From the NCBI GenBank assembly GCA_017794945.1, contig CP051239.1, positions 1,116,001 to 1,180,000 on the forward strand: a stretch of 64,000 bases of DNA, in the 5' to 3' direction. Source of the stretch: Alcanivorax sp. (GTDB taxonomy: Bacteria > Pseudomonadota > Gammaproteobacteria > Pseudomonadales > Alcanivoracaceae). Below, piece after piece: positions 37,052 to 45,795 of the stretch (within the stretch, counting starts at the first letter, position 1; each line of letters opens with the position of its first letter). A program made the translations under genes and the position numbers. The notes under the pieces were generated by a model. It saw only the letters and a program-made list of their open reading frames with translations. It did not search any database and was not told where the DNA came from.

Positions 37052-37410
37052 TGCCGCCTCAGAGCGCCCTGACTCCATCCGTAAAGCAACCCAAGAAAGA
37101 GAATCGCAAGAAACACGCCCATGTCAAGTAAAGCAACCAGCCCTACTTCCTTGAACACAACCGCCCAAGGGTACATGTAGGCCATCTCCATATCGAACGC
37201 CAAAAACAGCAATGCATAACCGTAATAGCGCGCATGATAACGTCCCCAGACCGGAGCCCGCGACAGCACTCCGGCGCTTGCCGGCACATCCTTGCCAGGT
37301 TCCTGCCGTGTTGGACCCACACTACGGGCTAAACCATACAGGCTTAACACCGCGCCCAGGATACCCAGTGCCAATCCCAGCAGCAGTAAGTATTGTTGTG
37401 TAGCGCTCAT
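37048..37410 (-). CDS. nuoA: NuoA-like membrane subunit
   Basis: A 120-residue, three-helix protein and first gene of the operon. The conserved acidic helix start F-D-x-E and the Y/P-W motif are present as [16 protein letters not shown] (about residues 62-77), with Met at positions that are usually Val or Leu. [16 protein letters not shown] is the normal family stretch. ATG 37410 gives [13 protein letters not shown], the expected N-terminus; the frame is open upstream but the added residues are hydrophilic and unrelated. Confidence 0.9.
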   Translation of the reverse strand: MSATQQYLLLLGLALGILGAVLSLYGLARSVGPTRQEPGKDVPASAGVLSRAPVWGRYHARYYGYALLFLAFDMEMAYMYPWAVVFKEVGLVALLDMGVFLAILFLGLLYGWSQGALRRQ

Positions 37411-37500
37411 AACTTCTAACTTCTCAAGTTTACTCTGCCTCAGAGGCTGAAATTTTAATCTGCTATTGCCAAAGGGCTTCGGGCCCCCTGCCATGGATGC

Positions 37501-37528
37501 CTAGACGAAACGCTAGTTTCAAGTCTAG
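37501..37528. promoter_or_regulatory. double dyad upstream of the complex-I-like operon
   Basis: Outer arms CTAGAC (37501-37506) and GTCTAG (37523-37528) enclose inner arms GAAAC (37507-37511) and GTTTC (37516-37520). It lies about 90 bases upstream of nuoA and 29 bases downstream of the broken methyltransferase gene. No T-run follows on the minus strand, so an operator is as likely as a terminator. Confidence 0.45.
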
Positions 37529-37556
37529 ACATTCTCGCCAGAGTCGCAAATCTTCC

Positions 37557-38113
37557 CTAGCCGGGGAATCTGACTCGCGAAACATCATTCAGAATTTTTG
37601 TGATCGGTTTCGTCCAGCGAGGCATCCGCGAGCCGCCGCCATTGACGCCAACCAGGCAGGAACATGGAACCCGTCGCTGGTAGGCCCTGTAGGCGTCACC
37701 GAACCGCTCCATCACTTGCCGCTCCTCTCGCTGCGCCAGCCGGTAGTAGGCAAATACAATAAGCGGAAACAACCCAACCGAGAACAATGTAGGCCAATGC
37801 CGATGAAAGCGAGTGCATAGCCAAGCAACATGGAGATCAGCATGCCGGTTTCACCCAACCCTATCAGGGTGGCCCACAGGTTGGCGCTAACGTAATCGCT
37901 ATCCAGCCCGAAGAACCGCACCAGTAGATAAATCGTCAGTGGAAAGCCGTACATCTCGGCATAAAGTGCGATGATGAAAGCTTGCACCAACCCGGCACCC
38001 GCCCATTCACGCCAGCTTTTCGGCGCAAAATACCGATAAAACATCCAGGAGACCAATGCAATAACAATCAGTGCAATGCCCCATAGCCCCGCATGGCCCA
38101 TAAGTTCATTCAT
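37557..38113 (-). pseudogene. isoprenylcysteine carboxyl methyltransferase-like membrane protein, internally deleted and frameshifted
   Basis: The first part (from ATG 38113: MNELMGHAGLWGIALIVIAL, then YAEMYGFPLTIYLLVRFFG and LLGYALAFIGIGLH) and the last part in another frame (LFPLIVFAYYRLAQREERQVMERFGDAYRAYQRRVP) are both typical of the short ICMT-like proteins found in copper clusters. Between them about 45-50 residues that include the R-H-P-Q-Y motif of the family are missing, and the frame changes near 37790. The remaining frames overlap only partly, so a functional enzyme is unlikely. Confidence 0.8.
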
Positions 38114-38186
38114 CGTTTGATACCCTCACAGGTGCGGTGGTTGGGCTCTCCCGACATTCCATGGGAAACGCCGGTTTTCGGAGCGT

Positions 38187-38429
38187 TTAGTTTTCGTCTC
38201 CTTTATCGTGCCCGCTGTGCATGCCCAAAACGCACATCATCAGACACCCCAGGCCAACCAGGGCCACGACGAGCAACCCGCTCGCCGCCAGCCAGTTCCA
38301 ACCGAGCGCGAGACCTATCAATGCCACCAGGCAGACCGCGACGGCAATGGGACGGCGCCTGAACCACTGACGCAAATTGCGCACTCGGGCGCCTCGCCCC
38401 GGACCGTTCTCTTTCTCGCTCTTCGCCAT
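38187..38429 (-). CDS. DUF2933-type small membrane protein
   Basis: An 80-residue protein with a basic N-terminus (RVRNLRQWFRRRPIAVAV), two membrane helices (about 29-46 and 48-66) and a tail CVLGMHSGHDKGDEN. The short tail with Cys, Met and two His is typical of DUF2933 proteins, which occur in copper-resistance clusters and are otherwise uncharacterised. ATG 38429 was chosen (MAKSEKEN); the frame continues 20 codons upstream without a ribosome site. It lies 16 bases after the DUF411 gene. Confidence 0.78.
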   Translation of the reverse strand: MAKSEKENGPGRGARVRNLRQWFRRRPIAVAVCLVALIGLALGWNWLAASGLLVVALVGLGCLMMCVLGMHSGHDKGDEN

Positions 38430-38445
38430 GACGGTGACCTCTGTT

Positions 38446-38916
38446 TCAATCAGTGGCGTAGATCGACATTTCGTCATCCGTAATCGCATAAATCACAAAA
38501 GGCTCCCGCTTTTGCCCAGACATTCCCGGCGACCCCTGGGGCATGCCGGGAAGCGATACACCGCGGATCTCTGGCCGTTCGTCCAGGAGCTTGTTAATAA
38601 CCCCCACCGGAACATGACCCTCGATCACGTACCCATCGAGCAGCATGGTATGACAACTTTGTAAGCGGGACGGTACGCCATGCTCGGCTTTGAACTGCCT
38701 CAAGTTGGGGGTTTCAGTCACCTTGATCTCATAGTCGTACTGGCGCAAGTACGCAGCATATTGGTCGCAGCACCGGCAACTCGGATTTTTGTACAGCGTC
38801 GCATCAACGGTTTCGGCGGCCTGCACCGACGGCAAGCTGGCCAAGTAAACGGTCACCATCAACGCCCCTCTGAGGATCGATGTGTATCGCCTTTTCCAAC
38901 GCAGAAAGGTTGTCAT
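38446..38916 (-). CDS. DUF411 periplasmic metal-binding protein
   Basis: A 156-residue protein with a signal peptide (about 1-33, cleavage near VQAAE). The mature part has a thioredoxin-like opening ATLYKNPSCRCCDQYAAYL with the CxCC motif (about 46-51) and the second motif SCHTMLLDGYVIEGHVP (about 87-103), both hallmarks of DUF411. The family is associated with copper and silver resistance operons and is proposed to bind Cu(I). It overlaps the upstream small gene by 4 bases. Confidence 0.9.
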   Translation of the reverse strand: MTTFLRWKRRYTSILRGALMVTVYLASLPSVQAAETVDATLYKNPSCRCCDQYAAYLRQYDYEIKVTETPNLRQFKAEHGVPSRLQSCHTMLLDGYVIEGHVPVGVINKLLDERPEIRGVSLPGMPQGSPGMSGQKREPFVIYAITDDEMSIYATD

Positions 38917-39149
38917 GAACGGTCTCCTTTTTTGGATTTACTGAAGAACAGGTACTTAATCATGGACAGGATCGCCAGAACCAAGGCAATGAACAGCAGG
39001 ATCAGCAAGACGATACACGCCAACATAAAACCAGCGCCCATCATGCCGGAGTCTTGCATCATCCCAGCCGAAGCTTGTTCGGCAGCCAAGGCGGTGTTTG
39101 CCAGAAATGTAAATGCTAAAAGTAAAAATGAACGCATCAAATTTTTCAT
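38913..39149 (-). CDS. small exported, Met-rich single-span protein
   Basis: A 78-residue protein: signal peptide (about 1-22, ending ANTALAAEQ), a Met-rich stretch GMMQDSGMMGAGFM (about 27-40), one membrane helix (about 41-66) and a basic tail. Family not recognised. Met pairs spaced like this bind Cu(I)/Ag(I) in other periplasmic proteins, which fits the location between cusA and DUF411. Start at ATG 39149 with GGAGG 6 bases upstream. Confidence 0.7.
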   Translation of the reverse strand: MKNLMRSFLLLAFTFLANTALAAEQASAGMMQDSGMMGAGFMLACIVLLILLFIALVLAILSMIKYLFFSKSKKGDRS

Positions 39150-39176
39150 GGGTTGCCTCCAGTTAAAGTAAGTAGA

Positions 39177-39225
39177 GTACCGAAAGTACCGCCGCCCGGT
39201 ACCGAAAGTACGGATCGGTACCGGA
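39177..39225. promoter_or_regulatory. 22-base-spaced GTAC repeats downstream of cusA
   Basis: GTACCGAAAGTAC occurs at 39177-39189 and again at 39199-39211, start to start 22 bases (two helical turns), each copy itself a dyad of GTAC. A further CGGTACCG palindrome follows near 39217-39224. It lies in the 89 bases between cusA and the next gene, as expected for an operator. Confidence 0.5.
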
Positions 39226-39238
39226 CGGCGATGACGCA

Positions 39239-42200
39239 TTAAGTTTTCAGCGGTGGTGTCGGTGCCCCCTTGGGCAGACCGCGTCCCCGCCATAGCATGA
39301 AGATTGCCGGGTATACCACCAGCACCATCAACAGGGCAGAAATCACCCCGCCGACCATGGGCGCGGCGATGCGCTGCATCACGTCCGCGCCGGTACCGCT
39401 GGCGAACAGGATCGGCACCAACCCGATAAAGGTCGACAGCCCGGTCATCAGCATGGGCCGGATGCGTTGGCCGGCGCCGCTCTGGACGACTTCGGTCATA
39501 TCTCCACGGGTATTGAGTCGGCGCTCGGCCTCCCTGTCCCGCCAGGCGATATCCAGATACACCATCATCAGCAACCCGAGCTCCACGGCGAGCCCCGCAA
39601 CGGCAATCATGCCCACCCAGACGGCGACACTGAGGTTAAAGTCCAGCCACCACATCAGCCAGACGGCCCCGCTCAGCGAAATGGGCACACTCAGCATCAC
39701 CAGCAGGGTCTCTACGAGGGAGCCTCGGTGCATAAAGAGCATGAAGAAAATCAGGAACAGCGTGATCGGAACCAGCAATTGGAGTTTGGCTTTGGCCCGC
39801 TCAAAATACTGGAACTGCCCCGCCCAAGCCAGCCGATAACCGTCCGGCACATCGACCTGGTCGCCAACCACCTGCTTGGCCTGTTCGACATAATCGGCAA
39901 TACCGACTTCGCTTTTGACGTCCACAAAGACGAATCCCACAAGTTGCCCGTCCTCACTGCGAATGGAAGGCGGCCCGGTTTGAAACTCAATGTCCGCCAC
40001 CTGGGCGATGGGAATCTGCTCCCCGGAAGGAGTGGGCACCAGTACTCGCTCCAGCGCTTCCACGTTGTCGCGGTAATCCCGGGCGTAGCGCACCAGGATG
40101 TTGTAGCGCTCGCGCCCCTCCACGGTTTGCGACACCACAGTCCCCCCCATGGCCGCCATGATCACCCGTTCCACATCGCCAACGTTGAGGCCAAAGCGAG
40201 CCGCAGCACTTCGGTTGACGGTGAAATCCAGAAAGTACCCACCGGTGCTGCGCTCGGCAAAGGCGCTGCGGGTGGCATCGGCGGTGCGCTCATCCTCCTG
40301 CAACGCTTTTTCAATGGCGATGCCCGTTTTTTCGATAGTGGCCAGGTCCGGACCAAACACCTTGATGCCCAACGCTGAACGAATACCGGTCGCGAGCATT
40401 TCGGTGCGAGTCTGTATGGGCATCCAAAAAATATTGGGCATTCCCGGAAACTTGAGTTTCGAGTCCATCTCCTGAATCAGACCGTCCCACGTCATGCCCT
40501 CGCGCCACTGGTCCTCCGGCTTCAAGGTAATGACCGTTTCCACCATGGATAACGGCGCGGGATCGGTCGCGCTGGTGGAGCGACCCACCTTGCCGAAAAC
40601 ATGCTCCACTTCGGGAATGTCGGCAATGATCCGGTCCATAGTCTGCAGGGTCTGGGTGGCCTCGGAAATGGACATTCCCGGCAGCGCGGTGGGCATAAAG
40701 AGAACCGAGCCCTCGTTCAGAGGTGGCATAAACTCGTTGCCCAATTGCCGGAAGGGAATGATCGTGATCAGCAATAGCAACACCGCTCCCACGATGACTC
40801 CCCACCGAAAACGCGCGGCGAAAGCCACCACAGGCCGGTACGCAGCCACCAGCCACTGGTTCAACTTACTGCGATCAGCACGGATCTTGCCGCGAATCAG
40901 CCATACCGCGAGGGCCGGCACCAGAGTGATGGACAGGAACGCCGCAAATGCCATGGAATAGGTCTTGGTAAAAGCCAGAGGCTTGAACATGCGCCCTTCT
41001 GTGCCTTCCAGGACGAACACCGGCATAAAGGAGATGGTGATGATTGCCAGCGAGAAAAAGATGCTGGGGCCTACCTGCTGCATGGCCTCAATAATCACGT
41101 CCCGTCGGGACTTGGCCTTTTCCTCGGGGTCGGCGTCGTCACTCTCCCACCGGGCCAACCGTTTGTGGATATTGTCGATAATGACAATCGCCGCATCCAG
41201 CATGGCGCCAATGGCCACCGCAATGCCGCCCAAAGACATGATGTTGACGGTCAGCCCCTGAAAATACATGGGGATGAAGGACATCAGCACCGCTACCGGG
41301 AGAGTAATCGCGGCCACCAGCGTAGAGCGCACGTGTAACAGAAAAACGCCGATAATCAGGGAGACAATCAGGATCTCCTTAATCAGTGTCGAGGTCAGCG
41401 TGTCAACGGCTTCGTTGATCAAAATCGAGCGATCATAGACCGGCACAATTTCGACACCTTCAGGGAGCCCGGGCTTGATCTCTTCCAGGCGCTGCTTGAC
41501 CTTGTCAATAACTTCCAGGGCGTTCTCGCCATAACGCATTACCGCAATACCGCCCACGGCTACGCCCTCGCCGTCCAGCTCCGCCTGACCGCGCTGCATA
41601 GCCGGTCCCAATGCCACGTGACCGACGTCTTTTACCGTGATCGGTACACCCTCAGCCGTGGTTTTTAACACCACTGTTTCCAGATCCGCTACGGACTTCA
41701 CATAACCCCGCCCGCGAATAAACTGCTCGTGGCCTGCCACCTCAAGAATGCGTCCACCTACATCCTGGTTGGAGTCCCCAACCGCCTCAGTGACCCGTTT
41801 GAGGGGGATGTCGTAAGAGGCGAGTTTGTTCGGGTCGAGACTGATCTGGTATTCACGCTGGAACCCACCGATGGAGGCCACCTCGGCGACCCCTTCAACC
41901 GCTTCCAGGGCATAGCGTAAATTGAAATCCTGCAGTGAGCGCAGATCCGCCAGGCTGTGGTTGCCAGACGTATCTCTCAGTGCATATTGGTAGACCCAAC
42001 CGACACCCGTAGCATCCGGCCCCAAAGTCGGAGTGACCCCCTCCGGCAACTCGGCGGCGGCACCGTTGAGGTACTCCAGTACCCGCGAGCGGGCCCAGTA
42101 CATGTCCACGCCATCGTCGAAAATCACATAGACAAACGACAGGCCGAACATGCTCTGGCCGCGCACATAGTTTACTCCCGGCGCAGACAGCAAGGAGGTG

Positions 42201-42472
42201 GTCAGAGGATAGGTGATCTGGTCCTCCACCAGGTCCGGGCTGCGCCCGGGCCAGTCGGTGAAGACAATCACCTGCACATCTGACAGGTCAGGGATAGCAT
42301 CCAACGGTGCCCGCTGTAACGCCTGCCAGCCGCCAAAGGTCAGGGCAAGCACGGCCACCAAGGTAATCAGGGGTTTGCGGGCACAATAGCCAATAATTCG
42401 CTGCAACCAGCCAATCCCCTCCCCTTCGGCCGGGGGATGAGCGGGCGGATGCTTATGTACGTCGTTTACCAT
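39239..42472 (-). CDS. cusA: CusA-type heavy-metal RND efflux pump
   Basis: A 1077-residue inner-membrane RND pump (12 helices) exporting Cu(I)/Ag(I) with proton antiport. Family motifs: RAPLDAIPDLSDVQVIV (about 52), GMSISEATQTL, and a TM4 region IMSLGGIAVAIGAMLDAAIVI with the conserved acid. Met residues expected for the CusA metal relay are present around MPPLNEGSVLFMPTALPGM and FWMPIQTRTEMLATGIR. The His-rich N-terminus (HKHPPAHPP) is an extra. It overlaps cusB by 7 bases. CusA rather than CzcA is supported by the copper-type neighbours and IFWMPIQTRTEML. Confidence 0.93.
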   Translation of the reverse strand: MVNDVHKHPPAHPPAEGEGIGWLQRIIGYCARKPLITLVAVLALTFGGWQALQRAPLDAIPDLSDVQVIVFTDWPGRSPDLVEDQITYPLTTSLLSAPGVNYVRGQSMFGLSFVYVIFDDGVDMYWARSRVLEYLNGAAAELPEGVTPTLGPDATGVGWVYQYALRDTSGNHSLADLRSLQDFNLRYALEAVEGVAEVASIGGFQREYQISLDPNKLASYDIPLKRVTEAVGDSNQDVGGRILEVAGHEQFIRGRGYVKSVADLETVVLKTTAEGVPITVKDVGHVALGPAMQRGQAELDGEGVAVGGIAVMRYGENALEVIDKVKQRLEEIKPGLPEGVEIVPVYDRSILINEAVDTLTSTLIKEILIVSLIIGVFLLHVRSTLVAAITLPVAVLMSFIPMYFQGLTVNIMSLGGIAVAIGAMLDAAIVIIDNIHKRLARWESDDADPEEKAKSRRDVIIEAMQQVGPSIFFSLAIITISFMPVFVLEGTEGRMFKPLAFTKTYSMAFAAFLSITLVPALAVWLIRGKIRADRSKLNQWLVAAYRPVVAFAARFRWGVIVGAVLLLLITIIPFRQLGNEFMPPLNEGSVLFMPTALPGMSISEATQTLQTMDRIIADIPEVEHVFGKVGRSTSATDPAPLSMVETVITLKPEDQWREGMTWDGLIQEMDSKLKFPGMPNIFWMPIQTRTEMLATGIRSALGIKVFGPDLATIEKTGIAIEKALQEDERTADATRSAFAERSTGGYFLDFTVNRSAAARFGLNVGDVERVIMAAMGGTVVSQTVEGRERYNILVRYARDYRDNVEALERVLVPTPSGEQIPIAQVADIEFQTGPPSIRSEDGQLVGFVFVDVKSEVGIADYVEQAKQVVGDQVDVPDGYRLAWAGQFQYFERAKAKLQLLVPITLFLIFFMLFMHRGSLVETLLVMLSVPISLSGAVWLMWWLDFNLSVAVWVGMIAVAGLAVELGLLMMVYLDIAWRDREAERRLNTRGDMTEVVQSGAGQRIRPMLMTGLSTFIGLVPILFASGTGADVMQRIAAPMVGGVISALLMVLVVYPAIFMLWRGRGLPKGAPTPPLKT

Positions 42473-44361
42473 TGCTCCATGCCTCCTTTGAGTCGGCTCT
42501 CGGAGGCGATCAGGAAGTTACCGGAGGTGACCACGCGGTCACCCGCCTCGACCCCCTCGATGATTTCGATGTAACCGCCGGCCCGTTGACCGGTTTGCAC
42601 TTTGCGCGGTGCCAGCCGACCCTCTCCCAGGTCCTCGAACACCACACGCAGTTCACCCGCGATAATTACCGCCTCTTCCGGCACGGCCACTCGCTGCCCA
42701 AGATCGGCCTTAAGCTTCACTTCGGCGTACATATTGGGCTTGAGACGACCTTCAGGGTTGGCGACGCTAAGGCGCACTCGCCCCGTACGGCTGACGTCGT
42801 CCAAATAGGGGTAAATGTAGTCCACTTGGCCCTCAAACTGTTCACCGGGCAGATAAGGAAGCGTCACGGTAACGGGCATGCCCTCCGTCACCAGGGGCAG
42901 TTCGCCCTCGTAGATATCGGCCTCCACCCAGACCTGGGAGAGATCGGCAATACGCAAAAGCGTCATCCCGGCCTTGTGGGCGGTCCCTTCCACCACATTC
43001 TTGGCCACCACTGTGCCACTGATGGGCGCGTGCATGGTGACGTAATCGAGGGGCTCTCCTCGTTTTTCCAGGGTGGTGATTTCCGCGTCGGTCATGTCCC
43101 ACAGTGCAAGCCGTTTTCGAGCGGCGGTCACCAAAGTTTGTGAGGCGCCACTGCGGCGCTTCAACTGCAGATACTCCTGCTGAGCGGCGAGCAGCGCCGG
43201 ACCATAAACGGTAAACAGGGGCTCTCCCTTTTCCACGTAACCCCCCACGTAATCGGCGTAGAGCTCGCCGACCCAGGCATCAAACTTGAGGCTGACGTCC
43301 GCCAGTTGGGTATCGTCGTAGGCAATCCGCCCTTCCGCGCGGATGGTGCGGGTCATAGCCAAGGTTTGTGCCTCGGCGGTTTCCACACCGATCAACTGGC
43401 GACGACGATTGTCCAGGGTCACCGTACCCGGTGGTGCCTCCTCGGCCATGCCGCCACCGTCGGTTCGGCTGGCACCGGAGGCCAGTTGGAGGCCTTCGCG
43501 CCCGACGGCCAAATCAAAGCTGATTTGCCGAGCTGGCATACCCGGCGCCTCAATCTTTAGAGTCAGCGGCCAACTACCGTCCATGGCGGGTTCAAAGGTG
43601 CCGCGGTAGAGACCGGGCTCGATCGCCTGCATATCGGCCGGAGCCTGCATGGCGGGCATGGCGCCCATGGCGGGCATCTCCGCCACCGCTTTGATGTCGG
43701 CGTTGTCCAGTGGGGCACCGTCGGCATTGCGCAGAGCCACGCTCAGGATGTTCTCTCCCACACGTGGCGTGGTAGGGTCAATCGACACATCCAGGCGATA
43801 GGGGCCACTGCGGTAGGGCAACTCGCCGTCACTGTTCTTGCCCATGGCGCCCGCCTGTTGTCGCTTCAAAGCAGTCACGCCTCCGGCTGGCTGCAAGCCC
43901 TTTCGTCCGACGGCCAGATCAAAATTGGCCCGCGAGGATCCCACGCCTTCCTTGCTGATTTGCAAGGTCAGCGGCCAGCTACCGTCCATGGAGGGCTCAA
44001 AGGTGCCCTGGTAGAGACCGGGCTCAATCTCCTGCATATCGGCCGGAGCCTGCATGGCGGGCATGGCGCCCATGGCGGGCATTTCCGCCACCGCCTTGAT
44101 GGCGGCACCGCTGACCGGCTCTCCAGAGTCATCCAGCAATACCAGGGTCAGATCGTTTTCACCGACCCGGGGTGTTTTCGGGTCAATCTCGACCCCCAAT
44201 TGAAAGGGACCGCTTTGGTAGGAAGCGCTAAGGGAGGGCTCCTCATCGGGAACGGCAGAGGTTGCCTTCTCACCGGAGAGCCTCTGAAGACCCAATACGC
44301 CGGCGGCACCCACCAGCAGTCCGATAACGAGAAGTGAGATAAATGTGGTGCGTGAAGTCAT
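42466..44361 (-). CDS. cusB: CusB-type periplasmic adaptor with duplicated Met-rich N-terminal domain
   Basis: A 631-residue membrane-fusion protein, well above the usual 400. After an N-terminal anchor (about 8-26) come two copies, 135 residues apart, of a FixH/YtkA-like domain (about 49-155 and 184-290), each with AEMPAMGAMPAMQAPADMQ and GSWPLTL. From about 310 the normal CusB body follows (GRIAYDDTQLADVSLKFDAW, VYGPALLAAQQEYL, LFTV). The Met clusters are suited to capturing Cu(I)/Ag(I) in the periplasm and may replace a separate CusF. The HMBD found in some CusB proteins is absent here but present in the fusion protein encoded at 35408. Confidence 0.9.
   Translation of the reverse strand: MTSRTTFISLLVIGLLVGAAGVLGLQRLSGEKATSAVPDEEPSLSASYQSGPFQLGVEIDPKTPRVGENDLTLVLLDDSGEPVSGAAIKAVAEMPAMGAMPAMQAPADMQEIEPGLYQGTFEPSMDGSWPLTLQISKEGVGSSRANFDLAVGRKGLQPAGGVTALKRQQAGAMGKNSDGELPYRSGPYRLDVSIDPTTPRVGENILSVALRNADGAPLDNADIKAVAEMPAMGAMPAMQAPADMQAIEPGLYRGTFEPAMDGSWPLTLKIEAPGMPARQISFDLAVGREGLQLASGASRTDGGGMAEEAPPGTVTLDNRRRQLIGVETAEAQTLAMTRTIRAEGRIAYDDTQLADVSLKFDAWVGELYADYVGGYVEKGEPLFTVYGPALLAAQQEYLQLKRRSGASQTLVTAARKRLALWDMTDAEITTLEKRGEPLDYVTMHAPISGTVVAKNVVEGTAHKAGMTLLRIADLSQVWVEADIYEGELPLVTEGMPVTVTLPYLPGEQFEGQVDYIYPYLDDVSRTGRVRLSVANPEGRLKPNMYAEVKLKADLGQRVAVPEEAVIIAGELRVVFEDLGEGRLAPRKVQTGQRAGGYIEIIEGVEAGDRVVTSGNFLIASESRLKGGMEQW
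43562..44101 (-). repeat. 135-bp segment of cusB duplicated at 43562-43696 and 43967-44101
   Basis: The two segments are 405 bases apart and by eye differ at about nine of 135 positions. The repeat encodes the Met-rich core of each N-terminal domain, while flanking linkers differ more, so the duplication is recent or kept uniform by conversion. Confidence 0.85.
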
Positions 44362-44366
44362 AGTCG

Positions 44367-45710
44367 TTACTCTTGTCCAAAGGACTGAACGGGGATATTC
44401 GTCGGTGCTGGGCCGGTTCCGGTTAATCGGTCGCCGTCGCCCAAAGACCTACCAGTGGTGCGCTCCAAGTCCGCCAGCGCCCGAATATAATCGGCATGGG
44501 CACGAGCCAGCTTGTCCTGAGTCCGCAACTGCTGCCGCTCGGCATCGATAATTGTTAGGAAGCTGCCTTGACCCGCCCGGTAATCGGCGACGGCAGCGTT
44601 GAGGCTCTCCTCAGCCAGCGGCACCAGCTTTTGTTGATGAATAGCGACGATCTCCTGCCTTTCTTGTACTCGGACACGCCCTTGTTCCAGTTGCGCAAGC
44701 AGTTGCGCTTGCCGATCGCTCAATTGCCACTGGTACCGCATGACGTCGGCTTCGGCAGCGTCGCGGAGAGCGCTGCGCTTGCCGGAGAAATCAATCGGCA
44801 GATTGATGCTGAGGCCAACCACCCAACGCTTGTCGGGAGAATCCCACAGCGCGTTATAACCGGCCGACAACTTGAAGTCCGGGAAATACTCTTTCTCGGC
44901 CAAGCTATGCTGGGCGTTAGCTTCGGCAATGCGTGCTTGGATACGACGCAGCTCCGGGTGCTTCTCCAGTGCAACTTCATGCAAGATCCGCAAGGTGGGA
45001 GGGTCAGCAGGGGCAGGCAGTGACGCCGGCGGCGGCAACGGGCTTTGAGGCGGACGATTCAACAAACCGTTGATCATTGCCTGCACTTCGCTCCGGCGTC
45101 GCTGATGAGTGACGATGTCAGCCTCAATACGTGCGGCTTCCACTTCGGCTTGTAGCACGTCCTGCTGCCGGCCCCGCCCGACCGTGTATTGGGTCTCGGC
45201 AACCCGCCGCAACTCGGTAAGCAGATCCCGGTGAGCGTGCTTTATCTTCAGAGTGCGGTGAATATACGCCCATTCGGCAAATAAACGCTTGGCGGCCGCC
45301 ATGAGAGCCAGCCGGCCGTCCGCAAGGGATTGCTCCCTGCCTTCGGCCCGGGCGCGGGCCGCGTCTTCACGCAGGCCACGCTTGCCCGGCCAGGGCAGGC
45401 TCTGGCTCAACTCCACCCGCTCCTGAAAACCACGGGGTCCGCCTGCGGTTTTCGGCGCCCCCGCGTAGGTCAGCATGGGGTCATCCAGAGCGCCGGCGGG
45501 GGCGATGCGGTAATTTGCCGCCTCCGCAGCCGCCGCCAGCCCCTGAAGGCCCGGGTTCCGGATCATAACGGCAGCCACCAATTGTTCGGCGGTCAGCGTC
45601 TTTACTTCCTGTAGAGATTGACTGTGTTCTTGTGGCGGCGGCGCGGCGATACCCGCCAGCGGTGCAATGAACACCACCAGGGCCATCAGGCCGCCAATTG
45701 CGTTGCGCAT
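44367..45710 (-). CDS. cusC: CusC/CzcC-type outer-membrane efflux channel
   Basis: A 447-residue TolC-family protein with a signal peptide (about 1-23, ending AGIAAP). The two TolC repeats are visible: LTAEQLVAAVMIRNPGLQGL (about 39) and LRILHEVALEKHPELRRIQAR (about 232). LSQSLPWPGKRGLR (about 103) is typical of the CzcC/CusC branch. There is no lipobox, unlike E. coli CusC. ATG 45710 follows a GAGG-containing leader; a TTG at 45725 is possible. First of the cusCBA set, 5 bases before cusB. Confidence 0.9.
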   Translation of the reverse strand: MRNAIGGLMALVVFIAPLAGIAAPPPQEHSQSLQEVKTLTAEQLVAAVMIRNPGLQGLAAAAEAANYRIAPAGALDDPMLTYAGAPKTAGGPRGFQERVELSQSLPWPGKRGLREDAARARAEGREQSLADGRLALMAAAKRLFAEWAYIHRTLKIKHAHRDLLTELRRVAETQYTVGRGRQQDVLQAEVEAARIEADIVTHQRRRSEVQAMINGLLNRPPQSPLPPPASLPAPADPPTLRILHEVALEKHPELRRIQARIAEANAQHSLAEKEYFPDFKLSAGYNALWDSPDKRWVVGLSINLPIDFSGKRSALRDAAEADVMRYQWQLSDRQAQLLAQLEQGRVRVQERQEIVAIHQQKLVPLAEESLNAAVADYRAGQGSFLTIIDAERQQLRTQDKLARAHADYIRALADLERTTGRSLGDGDRLTGTGPAPTNIPVQSFGQE

Positions 45711-45795
45711 GGGGAGTACCCTCAATCGGCATAACGAAAAATCCTCGACCCGCCAACAGGACAGGCCATAGCCTCACGACAAATCGGGGGATTAA

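Noticed and set aside
28885-37410. Annotation as a normal NADH:quinone oxidoreductase (nuo operon)
   Set aside because: NuoC, E, F, G and I are missing and the B/D-like protein lacks the iron-sulfur ligands, so NADH oxidation by this set is not possible. Gene symbols are used only to mark the subunit family.
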